From JADJYF01 sp965278995 (GTDB lineage Bacteria > Pseudomonadota > Gammaproteobacteria > Ga0077536), in contig OZ257136.1 in the NCBI GenBank assembly GCA_965278995.1, forward strand, positions 5,270,001-5,334,000: 64,000 nucleotides of DNA, written 5' to 3'. Made by a program: the position numbers and the translations under genes. Every line of letters starts with the position of its first letter. Position 1 is the stretch's first letter. The notes beneath the pieces are model-generated. The model did no database searches. It saw only the letters and a list, made by a program, of their open reading frames with translations, and was not told the origin of the DNA. Below are positions 44,210-55,400 of this stretch, one piece after another.

Positions 44210-45391
44210 ATGCAAGAAACGCCCATCCATTCTTCCCTGCGAGCCGTTCGCGCTATGGTCTGCGTGCTGACTGTGGCAGTACTCGCTCTCGGCCTGCCGA
44301 CCGTAGCGACAGCGGCGCTCAGCGCAACGGTGCCGGCACCGAGTCTCGACGCCAAGTCGTACATCCTGATCGACTACCAGACTGGGATGGTGCTGGCCGA
44401 GAAGAATCCGGACGAACAGGTCGAGCCGGCCAGTCTGACCAAGATCATGACGGTCTACGCCGCTGGTCATGCGTTGAAAGCGGGGCTGATCAAACTCGAC
44501 GACAATGTCGTTGTGAGCGAAAAAGCGTGGCGGGCCGAGGGCTCGCGCATGTTCATCGAAGTCGGCAAGACCGTCACGGTGGATCAGCTGCTGGACGGCG
44601 TCATCGTGCAGTCCGGCAACGATGCGAGCATCGCGCTGGCTGAGCATGTATCTGGCACCGAGAGCACGTTTGCCGATGTCATGAATCAGCATGCGCACGA
44701 CCTCGGCATGAAGAACTCGCATTTCGCCAATGCCGACGGGCTACCCGATCCGGGAACGTATACGACGGCGCGCGACATGGCGTTGCTGGCGGCTGCATTG
44801 ATCCGCGAACACGCCGATCTTTATCCGCGATTCTCGATGCACGAGTTCGTGTTCAATGGCATCCATCAACCGAATCGAAACCGTCTGCTTTACCGCGATA
44901 ACACCGTCGACGGCATCAAGACCGGGCATACCGAAACAGCGGGGTTCTGCCTGGTCTCGTCGGCGCAACGCGAGGGTATGCGCGTGATTTCGGTGGTGAT
45001 GGGCACGGCCTCTGATACCGCCCGTACCGAAGCCAGTGCAGCGTTGATCAACTATGGCTATCGCTTTTTCGAAACACGCGAACTGTATGCGGCCAAGGCG
45101 ACCGTGGCGACACCACGCGTGTGGCACGGCATGAGCGAGCAGGTCGCTCTCGGTGTGGTGAAGCCCGTATTCATCACGGTGCCGCGCGGCAAATTCGATA
45201 AGTTAAAAGCGGTCGCGCAGTTGCAGAATCCGATCATGGCGCCGATTACGGCCGGCCAGGTTCTGGGCAAGGCGGCCATCACGCTGGATGACGAACCGCT
45301 GACCGAGATCCCGCTCGAAGCGCTGGCCGATGTCGCTGAGGGTTCGTTCTTCTCGCGGCTCTACGATGACGTCATGTTGATGATCGAGTAA
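44210..45391 (+). CDS. dacA: D-alanyl-D-alanine carboxypeptidase (PBP5/6 type)
   Basis: A 393-residue low-molecular-weight PBP. Motifs: S75–K78 in PASLTKIM, S135-G-N in VQSGNDAS and KTG in DGIKTGHTETAG. A signal peptide (VLTVAVLALGLPTVATAAL) leads it to the periplasm, and the C-terminal segment SFFSRLYDDVMLMIE forms the amphipathic membrane anchor of this family. It removes the terminal D-Ala from pentapeptides. It starts 4 bp after rlpA; the D-amino acid aminotransferase gene follows 5 bp later and could recycle the released D-Ala. Confidence 0.95.
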   Translation: MQETPIHSSLRAVRAMVCVLTVAVLALGLPTVATAALSATVPAPSLDAKSYILIDYQTGMVLAEKNPDEQVEPASLTKIMTVYAAGHALKAGLIKLDDNVVVSEKAWRAEGSRMFIEVGKTVTVDQLLDGVIVQSGNDASIALAEHVSGTESTFADVMNQHAHDLGMKNSHFANADGLPDPGTYTTARDMALLAAALIREHADLYPRFSMHEFVFNGIHQPNRNRLLYRDNTVDGIKTGHTETAGFCLVSSAQREGMRVISVVMGTASDTARTEASAALINYGYRFFETRELYAAKATVATPRVWHGMSEQVALGVVKPVFITVPRGKFDKLKAVAQLQNPIMAPITAGQVLGKAAITLDDEPLTEIPLEALADVAEGSFFSRLYDDVMLMIE

Positions 45392-45395
45392 GTAG

Positions 45396-46235
45396 ATGAG
45401 TTCGCCGCCGACCTGTTACTTGAACGGCGCATTCATTGCGCTTGCCGACGCACGTATCTCGGTGCTCGATCGCGGATTCATTTTCGGCGATGGCGTATAT
45501 GAAGTGATCCCGGTGGCCAATGGTCGCCTGGTTGGCGGTGCCGAGCATATCGAAAGACTCGAACGCAGCCTCGCCGCCATCTCGATCAGCAACCCGCACT
45601 CGCGCGAGGACTGGCTGGATATCATCGGGCGTGTTATCAGCGACAACGGCGGCGGCTCGCTCTCGGTTTATCTGCAGGTGACGCGCGGCGTCGCCGAGCG
45701 CGACCATGCGTTTCCTCCCGACGCGACGCCGACGGTGTTCGTCATGTGCAAACCCCTCGCGCCTGCCACTGAACTTCCGCGCGTCACGGCGCGGGTCATG
45801 CCGGACAATCGCTGGGGCCGTTGCGACATCAAATCGACTTCCCTGCTCGGTAACGTGTTGCTGCGCAACGCGGCGATTGCTGAGGGCGATTACGAGGCCA
45901 TCCTCATTCGCGATGGACTCGTGACGGAAGGCGCGGCCAGCAATGTGTTCATCGTCCGCAATGGCAGCGTCTATACGCCGCCACTCTCCAACGCGATTCT
46001 GCCGGGCGTGACGCGGTTGCTGCTGATCAAGACATTGCGCGAGGCCGGCATTGAAATTCTCGAAGCGCCGATCACCGAGAGCGAACTGCGCGCGGCGGAC
46101 GAGATCTGGCTGACCAGTTCGACCCGCGACCTGTTGCTGGTCACGGCGCTGGATGGCGACGTGCGTACCGCGCCGGAGCCGCTATTGGCGATACGCGCCT
46201 ACGCTCTGTTCCAGGCGCACAAGCAGCGCCCGTAG
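45396..46235 (+). CDS. dat: D-amino acid aminotransferase
   Basis: A 279-residue fold-type IV PLP enzyme. The PLP lysine is K146 in RCDIKSTSLLGNVL; RISVLDRGFIFGDGVYEV near the N-terminus, the LVTEGAASNVFIV segment and LPGVTR complete the family pattern. It moves the amino group between D-alanine and 2-oxoglutarate to give D-glutamate and pyruvate. As last gene of the cell-wall cluster, directly after the carboxypeptidase, it can turn released D-Ala into D-Glu for new precursors. Confidence 0.9.
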   Translation: MSSPPTCYLNGAFIALADARISVLDRGFIFGDGVYEVIPVANGRLVGGAEHIERLERSLAAISISNPHSREDWLDIIGRVISDNGGGSLSVYLQVTRGVAERDHAFPPDATPTVFVMCKPLAPATELPRVTARVMPDNRWGRCDIKSTSLLGNVLLRNAAIAEGDYEAILIRDGLVTEGAASNVFIVRNGSVYTPPLSNAILPGVTRLLLIKTLREAGIEILEAPITESELRAADEIWLTSSTRDLLLVTALDGDVRTAPEPLLAIRAYALFQAHKQRP

Positions 46236-46425
46236 GTTCGCCGAATCACCGGGAACTTGAGAGGGGTAGTGCGACCTCCATCACAAAGCCGGGAATACCT
46301 CTCATATCCGCCGTTAAACAGTGTGTAACCGCTGCACTGTCGCGTTACCCTTCACCCAAATCAATGAATGCCATAGCGCCGCGACGTCCGTTCGACGGTG
46401 CAGGGGATCCCAGGGACGCAAGCTT

Positions 46426-49400
46426 ATGAAAATCAAGAACAAGACAACCACGTTCGCGACTACTGCGCAGATTGGCGCTGAATTGCCGCCGTCGAACCGC
46501 CGCCGACTCCCGCTGGCCATCGGCTTTCTGCTCGCCGCTGGCGGCCAGGGCGTCTACGCCGCCAATTTCGATTGCAGCTGGGCCAACGGTGCCGGCGGTA
46601 CCTGGAACACGCCCGCCAACTGGGCCTCGTGCAACGCAGTCATTCCGAATAACGGCGCCGACACATTTAACGCCACGATCAATCTTGCCGGCACTTATCA
46701 AGTCACGCTGAACACCAGCGCGACGATAGGGACGCTGAGCCTGAATGCGGCCGGTGCGACTCTCGCGCATACCGCCGGTACCTTGACGGCGGCGAACATC
46801 AACATCGACAGCGGCACTTATACGATGGCCGGCGGCACGATTGCCAATGCCGTGATCGATGGTGCGGGTGGCGTGTTTCAGGTGACGTCCAACAGCACTT
46901 TGAATGGCGCGACGCTGAATCGCGGCTTGAATGTCGGCGGTCCCGGCAGCAGCGCTGCGTTGGTGGTAACCAACGGCCTGACTTTGGACCACGCAGCGGG
47001 CGAAAGCCTGGCGATATTCAACCCGCAGTTTCAAGGCACCAACAGTCTGTTCTTCAACACCGGCACGCTGGGTTCGGATACCGCCAACGGCAAGACCGGT
47101 CTGGTGACGTTGAACCCGGGCAGCAATTCCAGCATGAACGTGTTCATCAACAATGGTCAGACGCTGAGCGTCGGCTCGGGTATCACGATCAAGACCGGTG
47201 TGATGGGCGCCAATAGCAGTGTGTCCATCACCGGTGCGACCAACAGCACGTTGAACAACGCCGGCACGATTTCGTCCGAAACGGCTGGCCGCACGTTGAC
47301 GGTCGATCCGACCAATACCAACAACACCGGTACCTTGGCAGCGAAGACCGGCGGCATCCTGACCGTGGGTGGCAACTGGAGCAATGCGGGCGGTACCATC
47401 AGTCTCGATAACGACGTCAATTCGACGGTCAATCTCGGCGGCGCTTTCGAGACCGCTGATCTGGGTACGTTCAGTCGTGGCGTGAACGGCCTGAATGGGC
47501 GCGTGAACATCACCGGCACCTTGACCAACACGGGCAGCACGTTCCTGTTGAACAACACGACCGGCAGTTTCAATCTGGCTGGCGGGACGATCATCGGCGG
47601 CCTCATTGACAGCGCGCCCGGTAGTGCCTCGCAGTTGAACCTGACGGCGGGCAGCACCTTGAACGGGGTGACGCTGGCGTTGAATTTCAATGTCGGCAGC
47701 GCAAGCAGTGCGGCCGCGTTGGGTGTTGTTAACGGGCTGACGCTGGACCATGCCGCGGGCGAAAGCCTGGCGGTGTTCAACCCGGCGTTTCAGGGCACCA
47801 ACAGTCTGTTCTTCAACACCGGCACCTTGGGCTCGGATACGGCCAACGGCAAGACCGGACTGGTGACGTTGAACCCGGGCAGTAATTCCAACCTGAACGT
47901 GTTCATCAACAATGGTCAGACGCTGAGCGTCGGCTCGGGTATCACGATCAAGACCGGTGTGATGGGTGCCAATAGCAATGTGTCCATCACCGGTGCGACC
48001 AACAGCACGTTGAACAACGCCGGCACGATTTCGTCCGAAACGGCTGGCCGCACGTTGACGGTCGATCCGACCAATACCAACAACACCGGTACCTTGGCAG
48101 CGAAGACCGGCGGCATCCTGACCGTGGGTGGCAACTGGAGCAATGCGGGCGGCACCATCAGTCTCGATAACGACGTCAATTCGACGGTCAATCTCGGTGG
48201 CGCTTTCGATACGGCTGATCTGGGTACGTTCAGTCGTGGCGTGAACGGCCTGAATGGGCGCGTGAACATCACCGGCACCTTGACCAACACGGGCAGCACG
48301 CTCCTGCTGAACAATACGACCGGCAGTTTCAATCTGGCTGGCGGGACGATCATCGGCGGCCTCATTGACAGCGCGCCCGGCAGTGCCTCGCAGTTGAACC
48401 TGACGGCGGGCAGCACCTTGAACGGGGTGACGCTGGCGTTGAATTTCAATGTCGGCAGTGCCAGCAGTGCGGCGGCGTTGGGTGTTGTTAACGGGCTGAC
48501 GCTGGACCATGCCGCGGGTGAAAGCCTGGCGTTGTTCAACCCCGCGTTCCAGGGCACCAACAGTCTGCTCTTCAACACCGGCACGCTGGGCTCGGATACC
48601 GCCAACGGCAAGACCGGTCTGGTGACGTTGAACCCGGGTGCCAACTCCAACCTGAACGTGTTCATCAACAACGGTCAGACGCTGAGCGTGGGCTCAGGTA
48701 TCACGATCAAGACCGGTGTGATGGGCGCCAATAGCAATGTGTCCATCACCGGTGCGACCAACAGCACGTTGAACAACGCGGGCACGATTTCGTCCGAAAC
48801 GGCTGGCCGCACGTTGACGGTCGATCCGACCAATACCAACAACACCGGTACCTTGGCAGCGAAGACCGGCGGTATCCTGACCGTGGGTGGCAACTGGAGC
48901 AATGCGGGCGGCACCATCAGTCTCGATAACGACGTCAATTCGACGGTCAATCTCGGTGGCGCTTTCGAGACCGCTGATCTGGGTACGTTCAGTCGCGGTG
49001 TGAACGGCCTGAATGGGCGGGTGAACATCACCGGCACCTTGACCAATACGGACAGCACGTTCCTGCTGAACAATACGACCGGCAGTTTCAATCTGGCTGG
49101 CGGGACGATCATCGGCGGCCTCATTGACAGCGCGCCCGGTAGTGCCTCGCAGTTGAACCTGACGGCAAACAGCACCTTGAACGGGGTGACGCTGGCGTTG
49201 AATTTCAATGTCGGCAGCGCAAGCAGTGCGGCCGCGTTGGGTGTTGTTAACGGGCTGACGCTGGACCATGCCGCGGGCGAAAGCCTGGCGGTGTTCAATC
49301 CGGCGTTCCAGGGCACCAACAGTCTGCTCTTCAACACCGGCACCTTGGGCTCGGATACGGCCAACGGCAAGACCGGTCTGGTGACGTTGAACCCGGGTGC

Positions 49401-52400
49401 CAACTCCAACCTGAACGTGTTCATCAACAACGGTCAGACGCTGAGCGTGGGCTCGGGTATCACGATCAAGACCGGTGTGATGGGTGCCAATAGCAATGTG
49501 TCCATCACCGGTGCGACCAACAGCACGTTGAACAACGCCGGCACGATTTCGTCCGAAACCGCTGGACGCACGTTGACGGTCGATCCGACCAATACCAACA
49601 ACACCGGTACCTTGGCAGCGAAGACCGGCGGCATCCTGACCGTGGGTGGCAACTGGAGCAATGCGGGCGGCACCATCAGTCTCGATAACGACGTCAATTC
49701 GACGGTCAATCTCGGTGGCGCTTTCGAGACCGCTGATCTGGGTACGTTCAGTCGCGGTGTGAACGGCCTGAATGGGCGGGTGAACATCACCGGCACCTTG
49801 ACCAACACTGGCAGCACGCTCCTGTTGAACAATACGACCGGCAGTTTCAATCTGGCTGGCGGGACGATCATCGGCGGCCTCATTGACAGCGCGCCCGGTA
49901 GTGCCTCGCAGTTGAACCTGACGGCAAACAGCACCTTGAACGGGGTGACGCTGGCGTTGAATTTCAATGTCGGCAGTGCCAGCAGTGCGGCGGCGTTGGG
50001 TGTTGTTAACGGGCTGACGCTGGACCATGCCGCGGGTGAAAGCCTGGCGTTGTTCAACCCCGCGTTCCAGGGCACCAACAGTCTGCTCTTCAACACCGGC
50101 ACGCTGGGCTCGGATACCGCCAACGGCAAGACCGGTCTGGTGACGTTGAACCCGGGTGCCAACTCCAACCTGAACGTGTTCATCAACAACGGTCAGACGC
50201 TGAGCGTGGGCTCAGGTATCACGATCAAGACCGGTGTGATGGGTGCCAATAGCAATGTGTCCATCACCGGTGCGACCAACAGCACGTTGAACAACGCGGG
50301 CACGATTTCGTCCGAAACGGCTGGCCGCACGTTGACGGTCGATCCGACCAATACCAACAACACCGGTACCTTGGCAGCGAAGACCGGCGGCATCCTGACC
50401 ATGGGTGGCAACTGGAGCAATGCGGGCGGCACCATCAGTCTCGATAACGACGTCAATTCGACGGTCAATCTCGGTGGCGCTTTCGATACGGCTGATCTGG
50501 GTACGTTCAGTCGCGGTGTAAACGGCTTGAATGGGCGCGTGAACATCACCGGCACCTTGACCAATACGGACAGCACGTTCCTGCTGAACAATACGACCGG
50601 CAGTTTCAATCTGGCTGGCGGCACGATCATCGGTGGACTCATTGACAGCGCGCCCGGTAGTGCCTCGCTGTTGAACGTGACGGCGGGCAGCACCTTGAAT
50701 GGGGTGAAGCTGGCACTGAACCTGAATGTCGGCAGCGCCAGCAGCGCCGCTGCCTTGGGTATTGTCAACGGCCTGACCTTGAACCATGCCGCGGGCGAGA
50801 GTCTGGCGCTGTTCAATCCGGCGTTTCAGGGCACCAACAGTCTGATCTTCAACACGGGCACCTTGGGTTCGGATACGGCCAATGGCGAGACCGGTCTGGT
50901 GACGTTGAACCCGGGCAACAATGCCTCTCTGAATGTATTCATCAATAACGGGCAGACCCTGACAGTCGGCTCCGGCGTCACGATCAGGACCGGCGTAACG
51001 GGTGCCGCGAGCAATACGTCCATCACGGGCGCCGCGACCAGCACACTGCTGGCTGGCGGCACGATTTCGTCTGAGAGCGCTGGGCACACCCTGTCGCTCA
51101 CTCCAATCACTTTGACCAATACGGGCACTTTCTCGGCGAAGAACGGCGGCACCCTGGTCGTTGGCCGCACCAACAGCGCGGCTGGCCTGACCAATCTCGC
51201 CGGCGGCACGCTGACGGGTGGCACTTACGAAGCGTACGCCGGCTCCACCGTGAGCTTCGGCACCGCGACGTTCACGGTCAATGCCGCGAATATCCTGCTC
51301 GACGGTGTTGGTTCGACGTTTGCTGCAGTCAATCCGCTCGCGACGAATAACGGTTCGTTCACCATTCGCAACGGTCGCAACTTCACGACGGCAGGCGCGC
51401 TGCTCAACAACGGGCTGCTCGGCATCGGCGCGAGCAGCACTTTGAACGTGAACGGCGCACTGACCAGCAACGATCGTATCGAGCTCGCCGGCGGTATTCT
51501 CGATGCGACGGGAACAGTGACGAATAACGCGGCTGGGCAGATTTCGGGTTTCGGCACGCTCAATGACACCGTGTTGAACCACGGCATCGTGCGCGCGAGC
51601 GGTGGCAATCTGATAGCGACCGGCGGTATCGATGGCCAGAGCGGCACCATTCAGGTCGACAGCGGCGCGACTTTGACGGTGGGCACGAGCAGCGATGCGG
51701 ATTTCCTCGTCAACAACGGCACGCTCGCACTCGGCACCTCGAATGTGACAGTCGCACAGGATTACACCAATGGTAATTTTGGTGTGGGTAATACGTTCAA
51801 TGCGCGCGCTGGTGTCACCGGTGCGGGTCAGATCCTCGCGGCAGGCGATATCGGCCAGGCCCTGACTGGCGAAGTCACCGGCGCCGGTCCGAACTACACC
51901 ATGACTTTCGGTAACGTGCATGTCGGCGACAGCGTGACGCGTAATTACCAGGTCGCGAATACCGGCACGACCGGCCCGAGCTTGCGCGGCGCGCTGCAGA
52001 CGACCGCCAACGGCGGCAACATCACCGATGCGCGCCTCGGCGGTAGCGGCGTCACAGCGGCGAACTTCGGTCCGCTCGCCGCGGGTGCCAACACCGGCAA
52101 TCTTGGCGTGACATTCAATGCGACATCGGCTGGCGCCCTGAGTGGCCAAGTGCTGAAAGTCGCAAACAATTTCGACAACGTCGCCGACAGTCTGCTCAGT
52201 ATCGTCAGCAGTGCGGCGTATCGGCTCGCCAATCCGACCGCGCATACGCCGGAACCCATTGCTTTCGGCAACCTGCATGTCGGCGACGTCGCCAACCAGG
52301 TTCTCTCGCTTACCAATAACGTCCCGAACGACGGTTTCTCCGAAGCGTTGAATGCGAGCATCGGCAATACGACCGGTGCGGCAACTAGCAATGGCGGCAG

Positions 52401-55400
52401 CTTCAATCTGCTAGGTGCTGGGGCGACGAATAATTCGAGCTTGAGTGTCGGCCTGAACACCGCGGTCGCCGGTGCACGCAGTGGTACGGCGCAGATCACG
52501 CTGGCTTCCGATGGTACCGGCAGCAGCGGTCTCGGCATCACGGCGCTTGCCGCGCAGACCGTGAACGTGAGCGGTAACGTATTCCGCTTTGCCGACGCCG
52601 GCACGCTCGCGCCGAACCCAGTTGCTTTCGGCAATCGGCATGTTGGCGACGTCACCGAGAGTTTCCTCTCGTTGACCAATGGCGCGGCGAATGATGGATT
52701 CTCCGAGCGCTTGAACGCGAGCTTCGGCGGCACTACCGGCAATGCGACCTCGAATGGCAGCGTGAGTCTGCTCGGCGCCGGCGCGACCAGCGCCAATGTG
52801 CTCAAGGTCGGCATCAATACCGCGACTGTTGGTGTGAAGACCGGCACAGCGACAGTCAATTTTGTCTCCGACGGCGCTGGCACCAGTGGCCTCGGCCAGA
52901 CGGCATTGAACGGCGCCAACAATACGGTCAACGAACAGCAGGTGGTGAACGTGAGCGGCACGGTGTTCCGTCTTGCTTCGGCGAGCGCGCATACGCCAGA
53001 GCCGGTGGTGCTCGCCAATGCGCGGGTTGGTGGTGTGTCGACGCAGGCCCTGACACTGACCAATACGGCAGCGGCTGACGGTTTCTCCGAAGCCCTGAAC
53101 GCGAGCATCGGCGGCGCCGGTGCCGGCCTCACGGCTACTGGCAGTTTCTCGCTGCTCGGTGCCCAGGCAAGCAACAACAGCAGCCTGATTGTCGGTCTGG
53201 ATACGGCAAGTGCCGGGCATAAAGCCGGTACGGCATCCATCAGTTTGACATCCGATGGTGCGGGCACCAGCGCGCTCGGGCAGACGGCGCTCAGTGCGCA
53301 GACCGTCAATATCTCCGGCGATGTATTCCGCCTTGCTTCGGCGAGCGCACACACGCCCGAACCCGTTGTACTCGCCAACGCGCGTGTCGGCGGCATTTCT
53401 TCGCAGGCGCTCGCGCTCACCAACAACGCGGCGGCGGATGGTTTCTCCGAGCGATTGAACGCCAGCATCGGCGGGGCGACTGCCGGGATCACGGCGAACG
53501 GCGCGTTCAGTCTGCTGGGTGCGCAGGCCACCAATAACAGCAGTCTGAGCGTGGCGCTCGATACCGTGAGTGCCGGCCACAAGATCGGCACAGCGACGAT
53601 TACGCTGGCCTCTGATGGCACGGGCACCAGTGGCTTTACGGCGCTGGGCATCGGTACGCAGACGGTGAATGTCAGCGGTGACGTGTTCCGGCTGGCGACT
53701 GCCAATACGCAACAGCCGATAGTTTTCGGCAACTCGCATGTTGGCGATGTTGTCACGCAAACGATCAATGTACTCAACACCGCTGCTGCGGATGGATTCT
53801 CGGAATCGCTGAATGCGACTATCGGTGGCGCTACCGGCAGTGCAACGACAAATGGCGGCAGCATCAACCTGCTGGCGGCAGGCGCAGGCAATAACAGCGC
53901 GCTCAGCATCGGTCTCGATACCGCCACGGCCGGCGCCAAGACGGGTTCAGCGAATCTGGCGCTCGCCTCTGACGGTACCGGCACCAGCGGTTTCGGCGCA
54001 TTCGGTATCGGCGCGCAGACTGTCAATGTTTCGGGTGCGGTATACCGATTGGCCCAGGTGAATACGCTCGGCGGCATCAACTTCGGTAACGTGCATGTCG
54101 GTGACATACTGAGTCAGGCGTTGGCGGTGCAGAACCTGGCGACTGCCGACGGCTTCTCCGAAAGTTTGAATGCCAGCTTCGCCGGCAGTTCGGATGCACG
54201 CATTCTGACTTCCGGCTCGATCAATCTGCTCGCGGCGGGTGGTGTCGATAACTCCAGTATGACGGTCGGGCTCGACACGTCGGCGGCAGGTATTGTCGAT
54301 GGGACGGTCACGCTCAACTTCGCCTCTGACGGCACCGGCACCAGCGGTCTCGGCGTCACTGCGCTCGCTTCACAAGTTCTGGATGTCGATGCGCTGATCA
54401 CTGAAGCTGCGGTGTTTCGCTTCGCCAGTGCGGATATTCTGAATGCGCAGCCAATCAACTTCGGCAAGTTCCGCGTCGGCGATGTGGTCTCGACGGTCGG
54501 GCTCTCGATCCAGAACGACGTTCCGAACGATGGCTTTTCTGAAAGGTTGAACGGTAGTGCAGGCGGTGCGAGCGCAGGGTTCACCGTCGCCGGGTCGTTC
54601 AATCTGCTTGGCGCGGGCGCTACCGATAACGGCAGCATCGGCGTTGGCATGAGTACCGCCAGTGCCGGTCACAAGAGTGGAACGGCGACCGTTGATTTTG
54701 TCTCTGACGGTGCCGGGACCAGCGAACTCGGCCAGACCGCATTGCCAGGCCAGAACGTGCTGCTGAGCGGTGACGTCTATCGTCTCGCTGCGGCCAGCAC
54801 GGCCGCCAATGTCAATGTCGGCAATGCGCATGTCGGCGACGTGCTGAGTACGACACTCAGCGTCAGCAACAGCGCCGCCGCCGATGGCTTCTCTGAAGCA
54901 CTCAATGCCACGGTCACCGGCGATACAGGCGACGTCACCGCAGGTGGCGCGTTCAATCTGCTGACGGCTGGCGGCACCAACAACACCGGCCTCACTGCGA
55001 GCCTCGACACCGCAACTGTCGGCGCGAAGATCGGCACGGCGACGGTCGCATTTGCATCCGACGGTACCGGCACCAGCGGTTTCTCGGCAATCGGCCTCGC
55101 AGGTCAGCAGGTAACCTTGAGCGGCGCGGTATTCGATTACGCGCAGGCCAGTTTGAGCGCTGCGAGTTTGACGCTCGACGCCCGCCGCGTGGGTGACATT
55201 GCGGCAAGTCGCACGCTGACGGTCTCCAACCTCGCTGCCAACGACGGCTTCCATGAAGGTCTGAACGCCAGTCTCGGCGTGACCCCGGCGGGTTATACCG
55301 CAAGCGGCAATACGCTCATCACCAACCTGGCGGCAGGTTCGAGCGCGGATGCAACGCTGACGCTGGCGACGACGACGTCGGGCACCTTCGCTGGCACGGT

